Origin: Pseudomonadota bacterium
Lineage (GTDB): Bacteria > Pseudomonadota > Alphaproteobacteria > Rhizobiales > Beijerinckiaceae
Reading direction: 5' to 3'
Assembly: GCA_021781815.1 (NCBI GenBank)
Contig: JAJXWB010000019.1
Span: 1-64,000 of the forward strand
DNA: 64,000 nucleotides
Position numbers and translations under genes: made by a program. Shown here piece after piece: positions 11,220 to 19,697 of the stretch. Position 1 is the stretch's first letter. Each line of letters begins with the position of its first letter. The notes beneath the pieces are model-generated. The model saw only the letters and a list, made by a program, of their open reading frames with translations. It was not told the origin of the DNA and did no database searches.

Positions 11220-11975
11220 TCAAGCCGCCGCCATCCGCTCCCCGCGTAAAAGCTCCGCGAATTGCGGATAGCTTTCCGACAGTTCCTCCGTGACGCGCCC
11301 GCGCAGCAGCGTCAAAGTCGCTGCGTTCGGCGCCTTCGTTTCCGGAACGATGTCGGCGGCGTCATATTCGAAGCCGGTGTTCGCCTTTACGTCGGCGGCG
11401 GTGAAGCCATGATGCGCGCTTTGCAGCGCGAATCGCTTGCGCGTCTTGTCGAATGAGAACAGCGCCATGCCCGTCAGCAGCGCATGCGGGCCGCCCGGCC
11501 GCACGATGCCTTCGCTCGTTCCCGGCGCTGAGACATAGTCCACCTTCGGCACGAACACGCGCGAAGAATGTTCCTCGCGAAACAGGATCACACGCGGCAC
11601 GAGATAATACATGAAGGCCGAGCCGAAGCAGCCAGGCCAGCGCACGTCGCTCTGCGGATAATCGCCCGTGCCGACGAGGTTGATGTTGGCCTCGCCGTCG
11701 ATCTGGCCGCCGCCGAGAAAAAAGGCGTCGACGCGCCCTTGAGCCGTGCAGTCGAACAATTCGGCGCCGCCGTTGGTGAAGAAATTGTGTTCCTCGGAGC
11801 CCAGAACGGAAATGCGCACGCGCGGCTTGCCGGCCTGCTCGTTTCGTGCGCGCAACAGCATGGCGCCGGCGGCGGGGATCGGCGAGGAGGCGCCGACCGC
11901 GACGTGGCGGATGCCGTCGAGGAGATCGGCGACGCAGGCGATCAGCAATTCGCGGTTGGTATAGTCGCCCATCAC
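11220..11975 (-). CDS. CoA-transferase family protein, beta subunit
   Basis: Second subunit of a two-gene family-I CoA-transferase-like enzyme; its start overlaps the alpha-subunit stop by 4 nt, a coupled pair. The 251-aa protein shows the glycine-rich FLGGGQIDGEANINLVGTG block and SAPGTSEGIVRPGGP. The usual catalytic glutamate context (ENG) is not obvious. The equivalent region reads GSEEHNFFTNGG, so either that glutamate pair serves or the chemistry differs, as in IpdAB-type ring hydrolases derived from the same fold. The substrate cannot be read from the sequence. Confidence 0.8.
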   Translation of the reverse strand: MMGDYTNRELLIACVADLLDGIRHVAVGASSPIPAAGAMLLRARNEQAGKPRVRISVLGSEEHNFFTNGGAELFDCTAQGRVDAFFLGGGQIDGEANINLVGTGDYPQSDVRWPGCFGSAFMYYLVPRVILFREEHSSRVFVPKVDYVSAPGTSEGIVRPGGPHALLTGMALFSFDKTRKRFALQSAHHGFTAADVKANTGFEYDAADIVPETKAPNAATLTLLRGRVTEELSESYPQFAELLRGERMAAA

Positions 11976-12790
11976 GCGGCCTCGCGCTGACGGCGGGCGA
12001 AGCCGTCCATGTAGGCCGCGAAGCCTTCGGGCGTCTTCGCCATCGCGGCGTAGCGGGCGATTTCGGCGCTATCGACCGCATATTCGCCCCACAGGCCGAG
12101 CGGCCAGGCGCCGCGCGGCGCGACGGCGATCTTCGTCACGTAGAGCGCGGGCAACACGCCGGCGGCGGAATCTTCCGTCGCCAGCAGCGACGTCTCGCTG
12201 ATGCGTTCGACCGTGACGATGGTGGCTTTCGCGGCCTGCGCCATGGTGACGAGTTCTCGGCGTCGGCCGATGCGAACGTTGCCTAACCTGTCCGCCTCCG
12301 GCGCGTGAAAAATCGCGACGTCGGGCTGGATCGCCGGAACGACGACGATCGGATCGCCCTTTGCGAAGGGATTATCGATGATCTTCCAGTCGGCACGGGT
12401 TTTCAACAGGTCAGAGCCGATGATGCCGCGGATCGGCAGGAACGGCACGCCTTTTTGCGCGGCGATTAGGCCGGAATGCACCGCCGGACAGGTTGCGTCC
12501 ATCAGCCTGAACGAGCCCTTCTTTACTGCGTCCTGGAAGCGCGGCGCGCCACCGGCTTCGCCGAGCGTGACGGCGCTGGTCTCGAGCACGCCGACCAGCC
12601 CCTCGCCGATCAGCATGTCTCCCTGCATGCCCGTCACGGGCACGCATACGACGTGCAACCTGTCGGGCCGGTTGGCGATGATGGCCGCGGTCGCCGCCAT
12701 CGCGACGCCGCAATAGTCGGCGGGCACGGCAAGCTTGCAGCCGGGACGCACTTCGGCCGCAAGCTCCTCGAGCGAAACGATCTCTCCCAT
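11972..12790 (-). CDS. CoA-transferase family protein, alpha subunit
   Basis: First subunit of the pair, 272 aa, preceded by an AGGGAGAAAG-type ribosome-binding site. It shows the fold signatures of subunit A: GCKLAVPADYCGVAMA, VPVTGMQGDMLIGEG, LPIRGIIGSDLL and a central PDVAIFHAPEADRLGNVRIG block that places it near glutaconate/3-oxoacid CoA-transferases and IpdA. It probably activates or processes an acyl or keto acid as a CoA thioester. The neighbours (mutS, infC) give no pathway context, although the wider window is rich in acyl-CoA enzymes. Confidence 0.8.
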   Translation of the reverse strand: MGEIVSLEELAAEVRPGCKLAVPADYCGVAMAATAAIIANRPDRLHVVCVPVTGMQGDMLIGEGLVGVLETSAVTLGEAGGAPRFQDAVKKGSFRLMDATCPAVHSGLIAAQKGVPFLPIRGIIGSDLLKTRADWKIIDNPFAKGDPIVVVPAIQPDVAIFHAPEADRLGNVRIGRRRELVTMAQAAKATIVTVERISETSLLATEDSAAGVLPALYVTKIAVAPRGAWPLGLWGEYAVDSAEIARYAAMAKTPEGFAAYMDGFARRQREAA

Positions 12791-12856
12791 GGCTTTCTCC
12801 CTTTGCAGGGATGGTCTCGCGGGCCGGAGGCGCGGTCAAGCGCGCGCGGCGCGTCC

Positions 12857-12975
12857 CTGTCATGCCCGCAAAAGCGGGCATCCAGTTCCCGAATCCTGGA
12901 CAAGACAGCGTCGGCCTAGCCCCGCTCGTTCGGAGTGAATGGAGACCTAGGTTTCCGCTTTCGCGGGAATGACAG
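12857..12975. repeat. paired REP/MITE-like element with inverted ends
   Basis: The two ends are inverted copies of one motif: CTGTCATGCCCGCAAAAGCG at the left and, on the other strand, CTGTCATTCCCGCGAAAGCG at the right. Each end contains its own small hairpin (CCCGC/GCGGG). The 119-bp unit has no coding capacity. Its right end supplies the last codons and the stop codon of the neighbouring minus-strand gene. Confidence 0.7.
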
Positions 12976-13549
12976 CCCGCCGCTTCGCGACCTCCGCCCG
13001 CTTCAGCACAAAGGTCTGATGGATGTCGAGCACGAACTCGGCATACTCAGGCGGCTTGTCCTTCGCGCGCTTGCGCAGGTGGAGACTGGCGAGCGGCAGA
13101 TGTTTCAGCTCGATAGAGTCGACGCAATCGAGACCGTCGTCGCGGACGTTTTGCACGAGCGTCCAGTGATCCCAGGGGGGAGCAAGACCGATGATCGCGA
13201 GATGGCCACCCGCGAGTTCGTCGCGCAAGGCCGTGAGATAATCGGCGGGCGCATCGAAATCGCGCCGCAGGAAAGGCTCGCTCCACTCGATCCGGAATTT
13301 GTATCTTTTGCTCGCGAACCGATCAGCGGCGGCGAGCATGCGGCGGATATGCCGGACCTTCGTGCCGTCCCAGATCGCGCGCGGAAATCGCTCGGGAACG
13401 GCCTCGACCAGCGCGCGCATGACGCGACGGGCTTCATCCTCGCTGTGGGAGAAGCCGCCGTCGCGCAGCAGATCGAGCGCATTGACGATCGCGTAGAGGC
13501 CGCAGAGGCCATCGAGATGTCCCTGACGGAACGGCTCGTTCGCCATCAT
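12947..13549 (-). CDS. hypothetical protein with papain-like Cys/His signature
   Basis: A ~200-aa protein of unknown function. The N-terminal QGHLDGLCGLYAIVNALD resembles the nucleophile helix of papain-like cysteine peptidases, and a later WDHWTLVQ followed by CVDS could provide the histidine and the Asp/Ser position. This assignment is by motif only. The C-terminus (RRAVIPAKAET) is translated from the REP-like repeat, so the native tail has probably been replaced. The start is taken at one of the two Met codons at 13549/13546. It sits just downstream of infC on the same strand. Confidence 0.6.
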   Translation of the reverse strand: MMANEPFRQGHLDGLCGLYAIVNALDLLRDGGFSHSEDEARRVMRALVEAVPERFPRAIWDGTKVRHIRRMLAAADRFASKRYKFRIEWSEPFLRRDFDAPADYLTALRDELAGGHLAIIGLAPPWDHWTLVQNVRDDGLDCVDSIELKHLPLASLHLRKRAKDKPPEYAEFVLDIHQTFVLKRAEVAKRRAVIPAKAET

Positions 13550-13571
13550 CCGGCCTTCCCGGCGCACGCGA

Positions 13572-14111
13572 TCACCGCGGCGCCAGAATCATCACCATCT
13601 GGCGACCTTCCATCGAAGGCTCCGCTTCGACCTTGGCCATCTGCGCCGTCTCGGCCTTCACCTTTTCGAGCAGGCGATAGCCGATGTCCTGGTGCGCCAT
13701 TTCGCGCCCGCGGAACCGCAAGGTGATCTTGACCTTGTCGCCCTCGATGAAGAAGCGGCGGACCGCCTTCATCTTTACATCGTAATCGTGTTCGTCGATG
13801 CCCGGACGGAGCTTGATCTCCTTCACCTCGACGATCTTCTGACGCTTGCGCGCTTCCGCAGCCTTCTTCTGTTCGTTGAAGCGAAACTTGCCGTAATCGA
13901 GGATCTTGCAGACCGGCGGATTGGCGTTCGGGACGATTTCCACGAGGTCCAGACCGGCCTCTTCGGCCAGACGCAACGCCTCGTTGATGTCCGTCGGGCC
14001 CCGATTCTGGGCCTCGGCGTCGATGAGTTGCACGAGCGGAACGCGTATTTCGCGGTTTGTGCGCGGCCCGCCTTTCTCCGGGGTCGGCGGCGCTTTCATG
14101 GGACGACGAAT
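13572..14111 (-). CDS. infC: translation initiation factor IF-3 (probable AUU start)
   Basis: Prevents premature 30S-50S joining and proofreads the initiator tRNA. Typical motifs are [13 protein letters not shown], the linker-proximal [25 protein letters not shown] and the C-terminal [10 protein letters not shown]. No ATG or GTG fits the alphaproteobacterial N-terminus RRPMKAPP. The codon before it is ATT at 14111-14109, eight bases after a GGAG Shine-Dalgarno sequence. That matches the rare AUU start known from E. coli infC, where it mediates autoregulation. An in-frame ATG at 14099 would remove only four residues and is the alternative. Product about 179 aa. Confidence 0.95.
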   Translation of the reverse strand: MRRPMKAPPTPEKGGPRTNREIRVPLVQLIDAEAQNRGPTDINEALRLAEEAGLDLVEIVPNANPPVCKILDYGKFRFNEQKKAAEARKRQKIVEVKEIKLRPGIDEHDYDVKMKAVRRFFIEGDKVKITLRFRGREMAHQDIGYRLLEKVKAETAQMAKVEAEPSMEGRQMVMILAPR

Positions 14112-14252
14112 GGCAATTTCTCCATTGTTATTGCAGAATCGGCTCGACTTTGCGCTTCCCGGCGTATGACCCGGCGCGCGCATACGACAAGGCGCCCGCC
14201 GGCTCGCGCCGTCGCTCGCTCGGCGCCAAGATCGTTGCTGCAGTTCCTTAAG

Positions 14253-15476
14253 TCAACCGGCCGGCGTCGGTTCCAGCAGGCTTTCATAAAGCAAGAGGGT
14301 CGAAGCGCACATTTTTTCGATCGAAAACAGGTCGGAGACCCGATGTCGCGCCCGCATGGCCAGCGCGTCGCGCGCGGCGGCCCGCAGATCGAGCGCCTCC
14401 GCGATGGCGTCAGCCAGGGCCGGCGCGTCGCCCGGCGGAACGCGCCAGCCGGTGCGCTCGGCGGGAAGCGCCTCAGGGGGCGCAAACACGGTTTCCACCG
14501 ACGCGCCGAGGTCGGAAACGACGACCGGCGCCCCCATCGCCTGCGCCTCGACCCCGATCCGGCCGAAGGCTTCGGGTTCGAGCGCCGGAGCGACGACGCA
14601 TGCCGCCGCCAGCAGCGCCGCCGGCATATCAGCGCAATGTCCGACCCGACGGACGATCCCGGACAGGCCGGCGTCCCCCGCCCAGCGGTCAATTTCCCTG
14701 GGATAGGCGTCCCGCTCCTCATCGCCGGCGAGAATGAAGGCGAGGTCACGCCTGCCGTCGGCCCGCAGAATCCGGGCGGCGTCGATGAAAACGCGGTGCC
14801 CCTTGCGTCGCGCGAGCCGGGCCGGCATCAGCACGATGCGGACGTCGGGCGGAACCTTCCAGCTTTCCCGCAGGGCGCGCACCCGGTCGGCGCCGACCGC
14901 CTCGGGCGCAAACAGGCGCAGATCGACCCCGCGGTGAATGGTCGCGACACGACCGGCGGCGAAGGGATAACTTTCGACGACATGGCGGGCGGTGAAATCC
15001 GAATTGGCGATGACGCGATCGCCCATCGCCATCACGGAATTGTAGCGGACTTTCATCTCCGAACGCGCCGAATAGACGCCATGGTAAGTGGTGACGAACG
15101 GAACGCCCCGCCTGCGCGACGCGCCCAGCGCGACCCAGGCGGGCGCGCGCGAGCGCGCATGGACGAGATCGACGCCCTGCCGCTCGATCAGCCTTGCGAG
15201 CCGACGGACGTTGGCTGCCATGGCGAACGGATTTTTCGTCGCTGCGGGGAACGCATGGAACTCGCCGCCAAGCGCCTGCAGCTCCCCGACGAGGCGCCCC
15301 CCCTCGGCAGCGACCAGCGCGCGCGCGCCGACACGCACCAGAGCCTCGACAATTTCCAGCGTGGTCCGCTCCGCGCCGCCCGAATCGAGCGAGGGGATGA
15401 TCTGCAGCACGACCCGGCCGGCAATGGCGCGATTGGTCTGGAACAGTCGCAAGGTGTTGGGCATCGCTTCATTCAT
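14253..15476 (-). CDS. GT4-family glycosyltransferase
   Basis: Retaining GT-B glycosyltransferase, probably acting on envelope polysaccharide or glycolipid at the inner face of the membrane. The N-terminal acceptor domain begins IIPSLDSGGAERTT. The C-terminal donor domain has VLMPARLARRKGHRVFIDA and the EPEAFGRIGVEAQAMGAPVV segment, with the nucleotide-sugar-binding E-x7-E pattern. About 407 aa; Met codons at 15485, 15476 and 15464 are possible starts. It is divergent from the alpha/beta hydrolase at 15539. Donor and acceptor are not predictable. Confidence 0.88.
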   Translation of the reverse strand: MNEAMPNTLRLFQTNRAIAGRVVLQIIPSLDSGGAERTTLEIVEALVRVGARALVAAEGGRLVGELQALGGEFHAFPAATKNPFAMAANVRRLARLIERQGVDLVHARSRAPAWVALGASRRRGVPFVTTYHGVYSARSEMKVRYNSVMAMGDRVIANSDFTARHVVESYPFAAGRVATIHRGVDLRLFAPEAVGADRVRALRESWKVPPDVRIVLMPARLARRKGHRVFIDAARILRADGRRDLAFILAGDEERDAYPREIDRWAGDAGLSGIVRRVGHCADMPAALLAAACVVAPALEPEAFGRIGVEAQAMGAPVVVSDLGASVETVFAPPEALPAERTGWRVPPGDAPALADAIAEALDLRAAARDALAMRARHRVSDLFSIEKMCASTLLLYESLLEPTPAG

Positions 15477-15538
15477 GTATGTCAACGTGGTTTACGGTCG
15501 CTTACCGAGCGATGGGCGACGCGCCGGGAGCCGGGCAC

Positions 15539-16351
15539 ATGATCCAGAATGACGCCAATCCAGCGGTCGACCGGCGCCCCGAGCACACGGTCGTCGGCGA
15601 TGGCCCGGACGCCCGGACGATAGCTTTCCGCAAGATTGCCGGCAGCGGCAAGGGCGAAGCTCGGCCGGGACTGGTCTGGCTCGGCGGTTTCAGGTCGGAC
15701 ATGACCGGCGTGAAGGCGGTCGCGCTGGAAAGATACGCGGCCAACGCCGGCCGCGCCTGCCTGCGGTTCGATTATTCGGGGCATGGCGAATCGGGCGGCG
15801 CCTTCGAGGATGGCACGATCAGCCGCTGGCTGGAGGAAAGCCTTGCGGTCTTTCGCGCGCAAACGCAGGGCCCGCAGGTGCTCGTGGGTTCCTCGATGGG
15901 TGGATGGATCGCGCTGCTGCTGGCCCGCGCCCTCGCACAGGCGGGCGAGGAGCGACGGATCGCGGGCATGGCGTTGATCGCGCCCGCCGTCGATTTCACG
16001 CAGGCTCTGATATGGCCAGATCTCAGCGGCGAGGCGCGGCGGGAAATCGAAACCAAAGGGTGCTGGTTTCGCCCGTCGCAGTATTCATCCGAGCCCTATC
16101 CGATCACGCGCGGCCTGATCGAGGATGGCAAAAGCCATCTGCTGTTCGGCGGTGAAATCCGCACCTATGGACCCGTCCATATCCTTCAGGGGATGCTTGA
16201 TCCGGACGTGCCGTGGCGGCATGCGCTGGCGCTGGTCGAACATCTCGCGGACGACCCGGCGGTGCTGTCGTTCGTCCGGGACGGCGACCATCGCCTCTCC
16301 CGCGACGCCGACATTGCGCGATTGCTCGCGGCGATCGATGCTGTGGCCTGA
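15539..16351 (+). CDS. alpha/beta hydrolase (ABHD10-like serine esterase/thioesterase)
   Basis: Serine hydrolase of about 270 aa with the complete triad context: nucleophile elbow VGSSMGGW, an acidic residue in LQGMLDPDVPW and histidine in DGDHRL. The N-terminal LGGFRSDMTGVKA forms the oxyanion region and RFDYSGHGESGG is typical of this bacterial subfamily, related to mitochondrial ABHD10. The open frame extends to 15479, overlapping the divergent glycosyltransferase start. The ATG at 15539 begins the conserved part; 15512 is an alternative. Confidence 0.8.
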   Translation: MIQNDANPAVDRRPEHTVVGDGPDARTIAFRKIAGSGKGEARPGLVWLGGFRSDMTGVKAVALERYAANAGRACLRFDYSGHGESGGAFEDGTISRWLEESLAVFRAQTQGPQVLVGSSMGGWIALLLARALAQAGEERRIAGMALIAPAVDFTQALIWPDLSGEARREIETKGCWFRPSQYSSEPYPITRGLIEDGKSHLLFGGEIRTYGPVHILQGMLDPDVPWRHALALVEHLADDPAVLSFVRDGDHRLSRDADIARLLAAIDAVA

Positions 16352-16475
16352 AAGTCGCGCCTGGTAAACAATTCGTAAACTATTGCGAAACATGCTCCGG
16401 CAAACACCGCGCGCGATGGCATGCCGCTAATGCTCAGGATAAGGTCCGATCGGGGTGGTCAGGGATATTACGACA

Positions 16476-17558
16476 ATGCTGAATCAATCGGGCCGGATCG
16501 CCCGGATTCGTCTGCTTGCCGCTTCCGCAATGGCGACCGCGGTCATCGGCGCGCCGGCGGCGGCGCTCGAAGGGGCGGGTCCATCGTCGGCATCGCCCCG
16601 TGGCCTGCTGCCGGCAGCGGCCGCGGGGCCCGTCACCATCGTCGTATCAACCGATCGCCAGCATCTGACAGTCTATGATGGCGACCGCGCCGTCGCCGAA
16701 TCGGTCGTCTCGACCGGCATGCCCGGCCATTCGACGCCCCACGGCGTGTTCAGCATCATCGAGAAACAGGCATTCCACCGCTCCACGATCTACAGCGGCG
16801 CGCCGATGCCGTTCATGCAGCGGCTGACTTGGTCCGGCGTGGCCCTGCACGAGGGCCACGTCACCGGCCATCCTGCGTCGCACGGCTGCGTGCGGCTGCC
16901 GGCGGCTTTCGCCAAGGAACTCTACAGGTACACGAAGCGGGGCGCCCGCGTGATCATCGCGCACGACAATGTCACTCCTGCGCCCATCGCCGCCGTCGCG
17001 CCGTTCGAACCGCCGCCCTCCCGCCGTTTCGTGATGGGCGAAGCCGCAAACGACGGCCGCATGCCTGGCGAAATCGAACAGACCGACGCAACGATCAGCG
17101 CGGCGCGCATCCGGACCAGGAACGATGTGGTTGGCGCAGCGCCGGTGACGGCGCTCGTAAGCCGCAAGACCGGCATGCTCTATGTCCGGCGCGCCTTTGC
17201 GCCGATCTTCGAGGCGCCGGCGACGATCGACGAGCCCAACCGCCCGCTCGGCGCGCATGTCTATGTCGCGCGCCGGTCCAGCGGAGGCGCGGTGTCGTGG
17301 TCGACGATGACGGTCACGGGACAGGTGCGCGAGGCGCTCAACGCGCCCGAGCAACACGGCACGAAAAGCGACGAGGCGGCGCGCGCCGTGCTGCCGTCAT
17401 CTGCAAGCGGCGCGCTGGCGCGCGTCCATCTCGCGCCGGGAACCGAGGCGCGCCTGAACACGCTTCTGTCGGAGGGCGCAACGCTCATCATATCCGATGA
17501 GGGCGCGCGCCTGCACGAATCCTGGGCCGGGACCAACTTCATCGCCATAGTCGAGTGA
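16476..17558 (+). CDS. L,D-transpeptidase (YkuD) with export signal
   Basis: Periplasmic enzyme forming 3-3 peptidoglycan cross-links or attaching proteins to peptidoglycan. The YkuD domain (about residues 50-160) has VVSTDRQHLTVYDG, the substrate-binding GMPGHSTPHGVF and the catalytic SHGCVRL with active-site Cys. The N-terminus (RIRLLAASAMATAVIGAPAAA) is a signal peptide. A GTG at 16455 is an alternative start. The C-terminal ~200 residues contain a repeated, unassigned region (LVSRKTGMLYVRRAF, then a Thr/Ser/Ala-rich stretch). About 360 aa. Confidence 0.9.
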   Translation: MLNQSGRIARIRLLAASAMATAVIGAPAAALEGAGPSSASPRGLLPAAAAGPVTIVVSTDRQHLTVYDGDRAVAESVVSTGMPGHSTPHGVFSIIEKQAFHRSTIYSGAPMPFMQRLTWSGVALHEGHVTGHPASHGCVRLPAAFAKELYRYTKRGARVIIAHDNVTPAPIAAVAPFEPPPSRRFVMGEAANDGRMPGEIEQTDATISAARIRTRNDVVGAAPVTALVSRKTGMLYVRRAFAPIFEAPATIDEPNRPLGAHVYVARRSSGGAVSWSTMTVTGQVREALNAPEQHGTKSDEAARAVLPSSASGALARVHLAPGTEARLNTLLSEGATLIISDEGARLHESWAGTNFIAIVE

Positions 17559-17621
17559 AGCGCGGGGCGTCGAGTGACGCACGGGGCGGAGCCGCGTCAC
17601 GCCGTCCGCCCCGCCAAACTC

Positions 17622-18818
17622 TTATTCAGCGGTGATCAGATCGCCGACGGGCTCCCAGGTCTTGCCATCGAACCGCACGATCTGCAGCTTGTTGAAGCCA
17701 ACGTAATTGTCCGGCGTGATGGTAAGAGTTACGCCCGGCAGCATCGTCGGCAATTGCAGATCCCTGATCGACGTCACGACCTTCATCAGGTTTTCACGCG
17801 TCAGGTCGTTTCCGCAGTCCTTGAGGATCCTCGCGGTCAGCCATGCCGACATGTAGCCGACGCCGGTGCTCTGATCGTTCGGATCGCCCGCCGGATACCA
17901 TTGCTTCATGAAGGCGATAAACTCCTTCATTTCCGGGTCGTTGGCCCAGCGCGGATCGGAAACGATTTTCGCGCCGGACGCCGTGACGAGCCCGACCGAA
18001 TTCTCGAGACCTGCCGGTTCGAGCACGCCCTTGATCGAGGACGACACGCTGACGACGTAGTAGAGTGGCTTCCAGCCGAGTTCGGCCGCCTTCTTGATCG
18101 CCTGCGCGCCGAATTTCGGCGTGGACATGGCGTAGAAGACGTCGGCGCCTGAATTCTTGAATGCAACCATCTGCGAATCGAGCGTCGGGTCGCTGACTTC
18201 GTAGGACTTCTCGATCACGATCATCGAGGCGGCCTTGTCGCCGAGGCCCTGCTTGAAGCCCTTGACGTAATCCTTACCCGAGTCGTCGTTCTGGTAGAGG
18301 ATCGCGATCTTGCCGTTGGGCTTTGTCCTCAGGATGTATTTGGCCGCGACCTTGCCCTCCATCGTGTAGGAGGGATAAAGCGGCATCGTGTAAGGAAAAT
18401 TCTTCGGGTCGTTCCACTTGTCTGCGCCGGACGAAACGAACAGTTGCGGCACTTTTTTCTGGTTCATGTATTTCTGGATCGCCGAATTGGTCGGCGTGCC
18501 AAGCGGGCCGAAATCGGCGAGGATGCCGTCCTGTTCGACGAGCTTGCGCGTCTGCTCCACCGTCTTCGGCGGCGAATAGGCGTCGTCATAGCTGAGGAAC
18601 GTAATCTTGCGCCCATTGATCCCGCCCCTGGCGTTGATCATCTCGTAAAAGGCGCTCTCGGTCTTGCCCTGCGAGGAATAGGCGGACGCCGGCCCGCTAT
18701 AGGGCATGGTGTTGCCGATCTTGATTTCCTTGTCGGAGACGCCCGGCCCATTCTGGGCGAAGGCGCAGGGCGTGGCGGCGAGCCCCGCGACGAAAACCGC
18801 GACTGACAGACATCTCAT
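17622..18818 (-). CDS. ABC transporter substrate-binding protein (Leu/Ile/Val-type, periplasmic)
   Basis: Type-I periplasmic binding protein, about 398 aa, with signal peptide MRCLSVAVFVAGLAATPCAFAQ. It shows the LivK-like core KIGNTMPYSGPASAY, INARGGINGRKI and SYDDAYSPPKTVEQTRKLVEQD. No permease or ATPase genes accompany it. It is the last gene of a minus-strand acyl-CoA catabolic cluster, so it probably captures an aromatic, branched or fatty acid ligand for that pathway, using permeases encoded elsewhere. The start at 18818 follows a GAGAGAAACT region; 18833 is possible. Confidence 0.88.
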   Translation of the reverse strand: MRCLSVAVFVAGLAATPCAFAQNGPGVSDKEIKIGNTMPYSGPASAYSSQGKTESAFYEMINARGGINGRKITFLSYDDAYSPPKTVEQTRKLVEQDGILADFGPLGTPTNSAIQKYMNQKKVPQLFVSSGADKWNDPKNFPYTMPLYPSYTMEGKVAAKYILRTKPNGKIAILYQNDDSGKDYVKGFKQGLGDKAASMIVIEKSYEVSDPTLDSQMVAFKNSGADVFYAMSTPKFGAQAIKKAAELGWKPLYYVVSVSSSIKGVLEPAGLENSVGLVTASGAKIVSDPRWANDPEMKEFIAFMKQWYPAGDPNDQSTGVGYMSAWLTARILKDCGNDLTRENLMKVVTSIRDLQLPTMLPGVTLTITPDNYVGFNKLQIVRFDGKTWEPVGDLITAE

Positions 18819-18871
18819 AGTTTCTCTCCCCATGGACGCGCCCGTGACGCACGCCGCGGATGCGGCGACGC

Positions 18872-19687
18872 CTATTCGGCGGCCGGCGCCCAGCTCGGCC
18901 GACGCTTTTCCAGAAACGCGGACAACCCCTCTCGGAAGTCAGCGGATTTGACACAGAGAATCTGGTTGCGATCCTCCATCGCGATCACCTGCTCGATTGA
19001 GCCGGCGTCGACGCTCATGTTGAGACACTCCTTGGACATGCGCAGGCCGAGCGGCGCGGTGAGAAGGAGATCGTCGACGAAGGATTGCGCGGCGCTTTCG
19101 AGTGACGCCTCCTCGACGACCTCCGAAACGAGACCGACCGCGAGCGCCCGCGTTGCATGAATGAAGCGGCCCGTGAGGATGAGTTCGGAGGCGACCGACA
19201 CGCCGACAAGGCGCGGCAGGAAATAGCTTGAGCCTATGTCACAACCGCCGATGCCAAGCTTGATGAAGGCGCAGTTCATGCGTGCGCTGGCGGCAGCGAT
19301 CCGGATGTCGGCGGCGAGGGCCAGCGCAAATCCGCCGCCGGCCGCCGCGCCCTGCACACAGGCGATGATCGGCTGCGGGCAGCGGCGCATTTTCATCACG
19401 ATACTGGCGATGCGACGCTGGTTATCAAGCGAGGCTTGCGTGTCCTCGCCAAAATTGCCGAGCGCATTGCGCCGCGCGCTCGCCTTGATGTCGAGGCCGG
19501 CGCAAAAATTTTTGCCGGCGCCGCGCAGCACGACCACGCGGGTGTCGTAGTCGCGTTCCAGCGATTCGAAATAATGATTGAGCGCGTCGACCAGTTCGGG
19601 GTCGAGAGAATTGAGCGCGTCAGGCCGGTTGAGCGTAACCCAGTCGACGGGACCGCGCTTTTCGACGATCAGGCAAGACGCGCTCAT
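18872..19687 (-). CDS. enoyl-CoA hydratase/isomerase family protein
   Basis: Crotonase-fold enzyme of 271 aa. The oxyanion-hole segments are visible as KNFCAGLDIKA and VQGAAAGGGFALALAADIRIA. The catalytic-glutamate region reads IKLGIGGCDIGSSYFLPRLVG. In hydratases the two acidic positions are usually Glu, and here an Asp replaces one of them, so isomerase or another crotonase chemistry is possible. It lies 10 bp downstream of the SDR gene in a minus-strand operon and ends about 50 bp before the binding-protein gene. Confidence 0.88.
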   Translation of the reverse strand: MSASCLIVEKRGPVDWVTLNRPDALNSLDPELVDALNHYFESLERDYDTRVVVLRGAGKNFCAGLDIKASARRNALGNFGEDTQASLDNQRRIASIVMKMRRCPQPIIACVQGAAAGGGFALALAADIRIAAASARMNCAFIKLGIGGCDIGSSYFLPRLVGVSVASELILTGRFIHATRALAVGLVSEVVEEASLESAAQSFVDDLLLTAPLGLRMSKECLNMSVDAGSIEQVIAMEDRNQILCVKSADFREGLSAFLEKRRPSWAPAAE

Positions 19688-19697
19688 ATCCACATCC

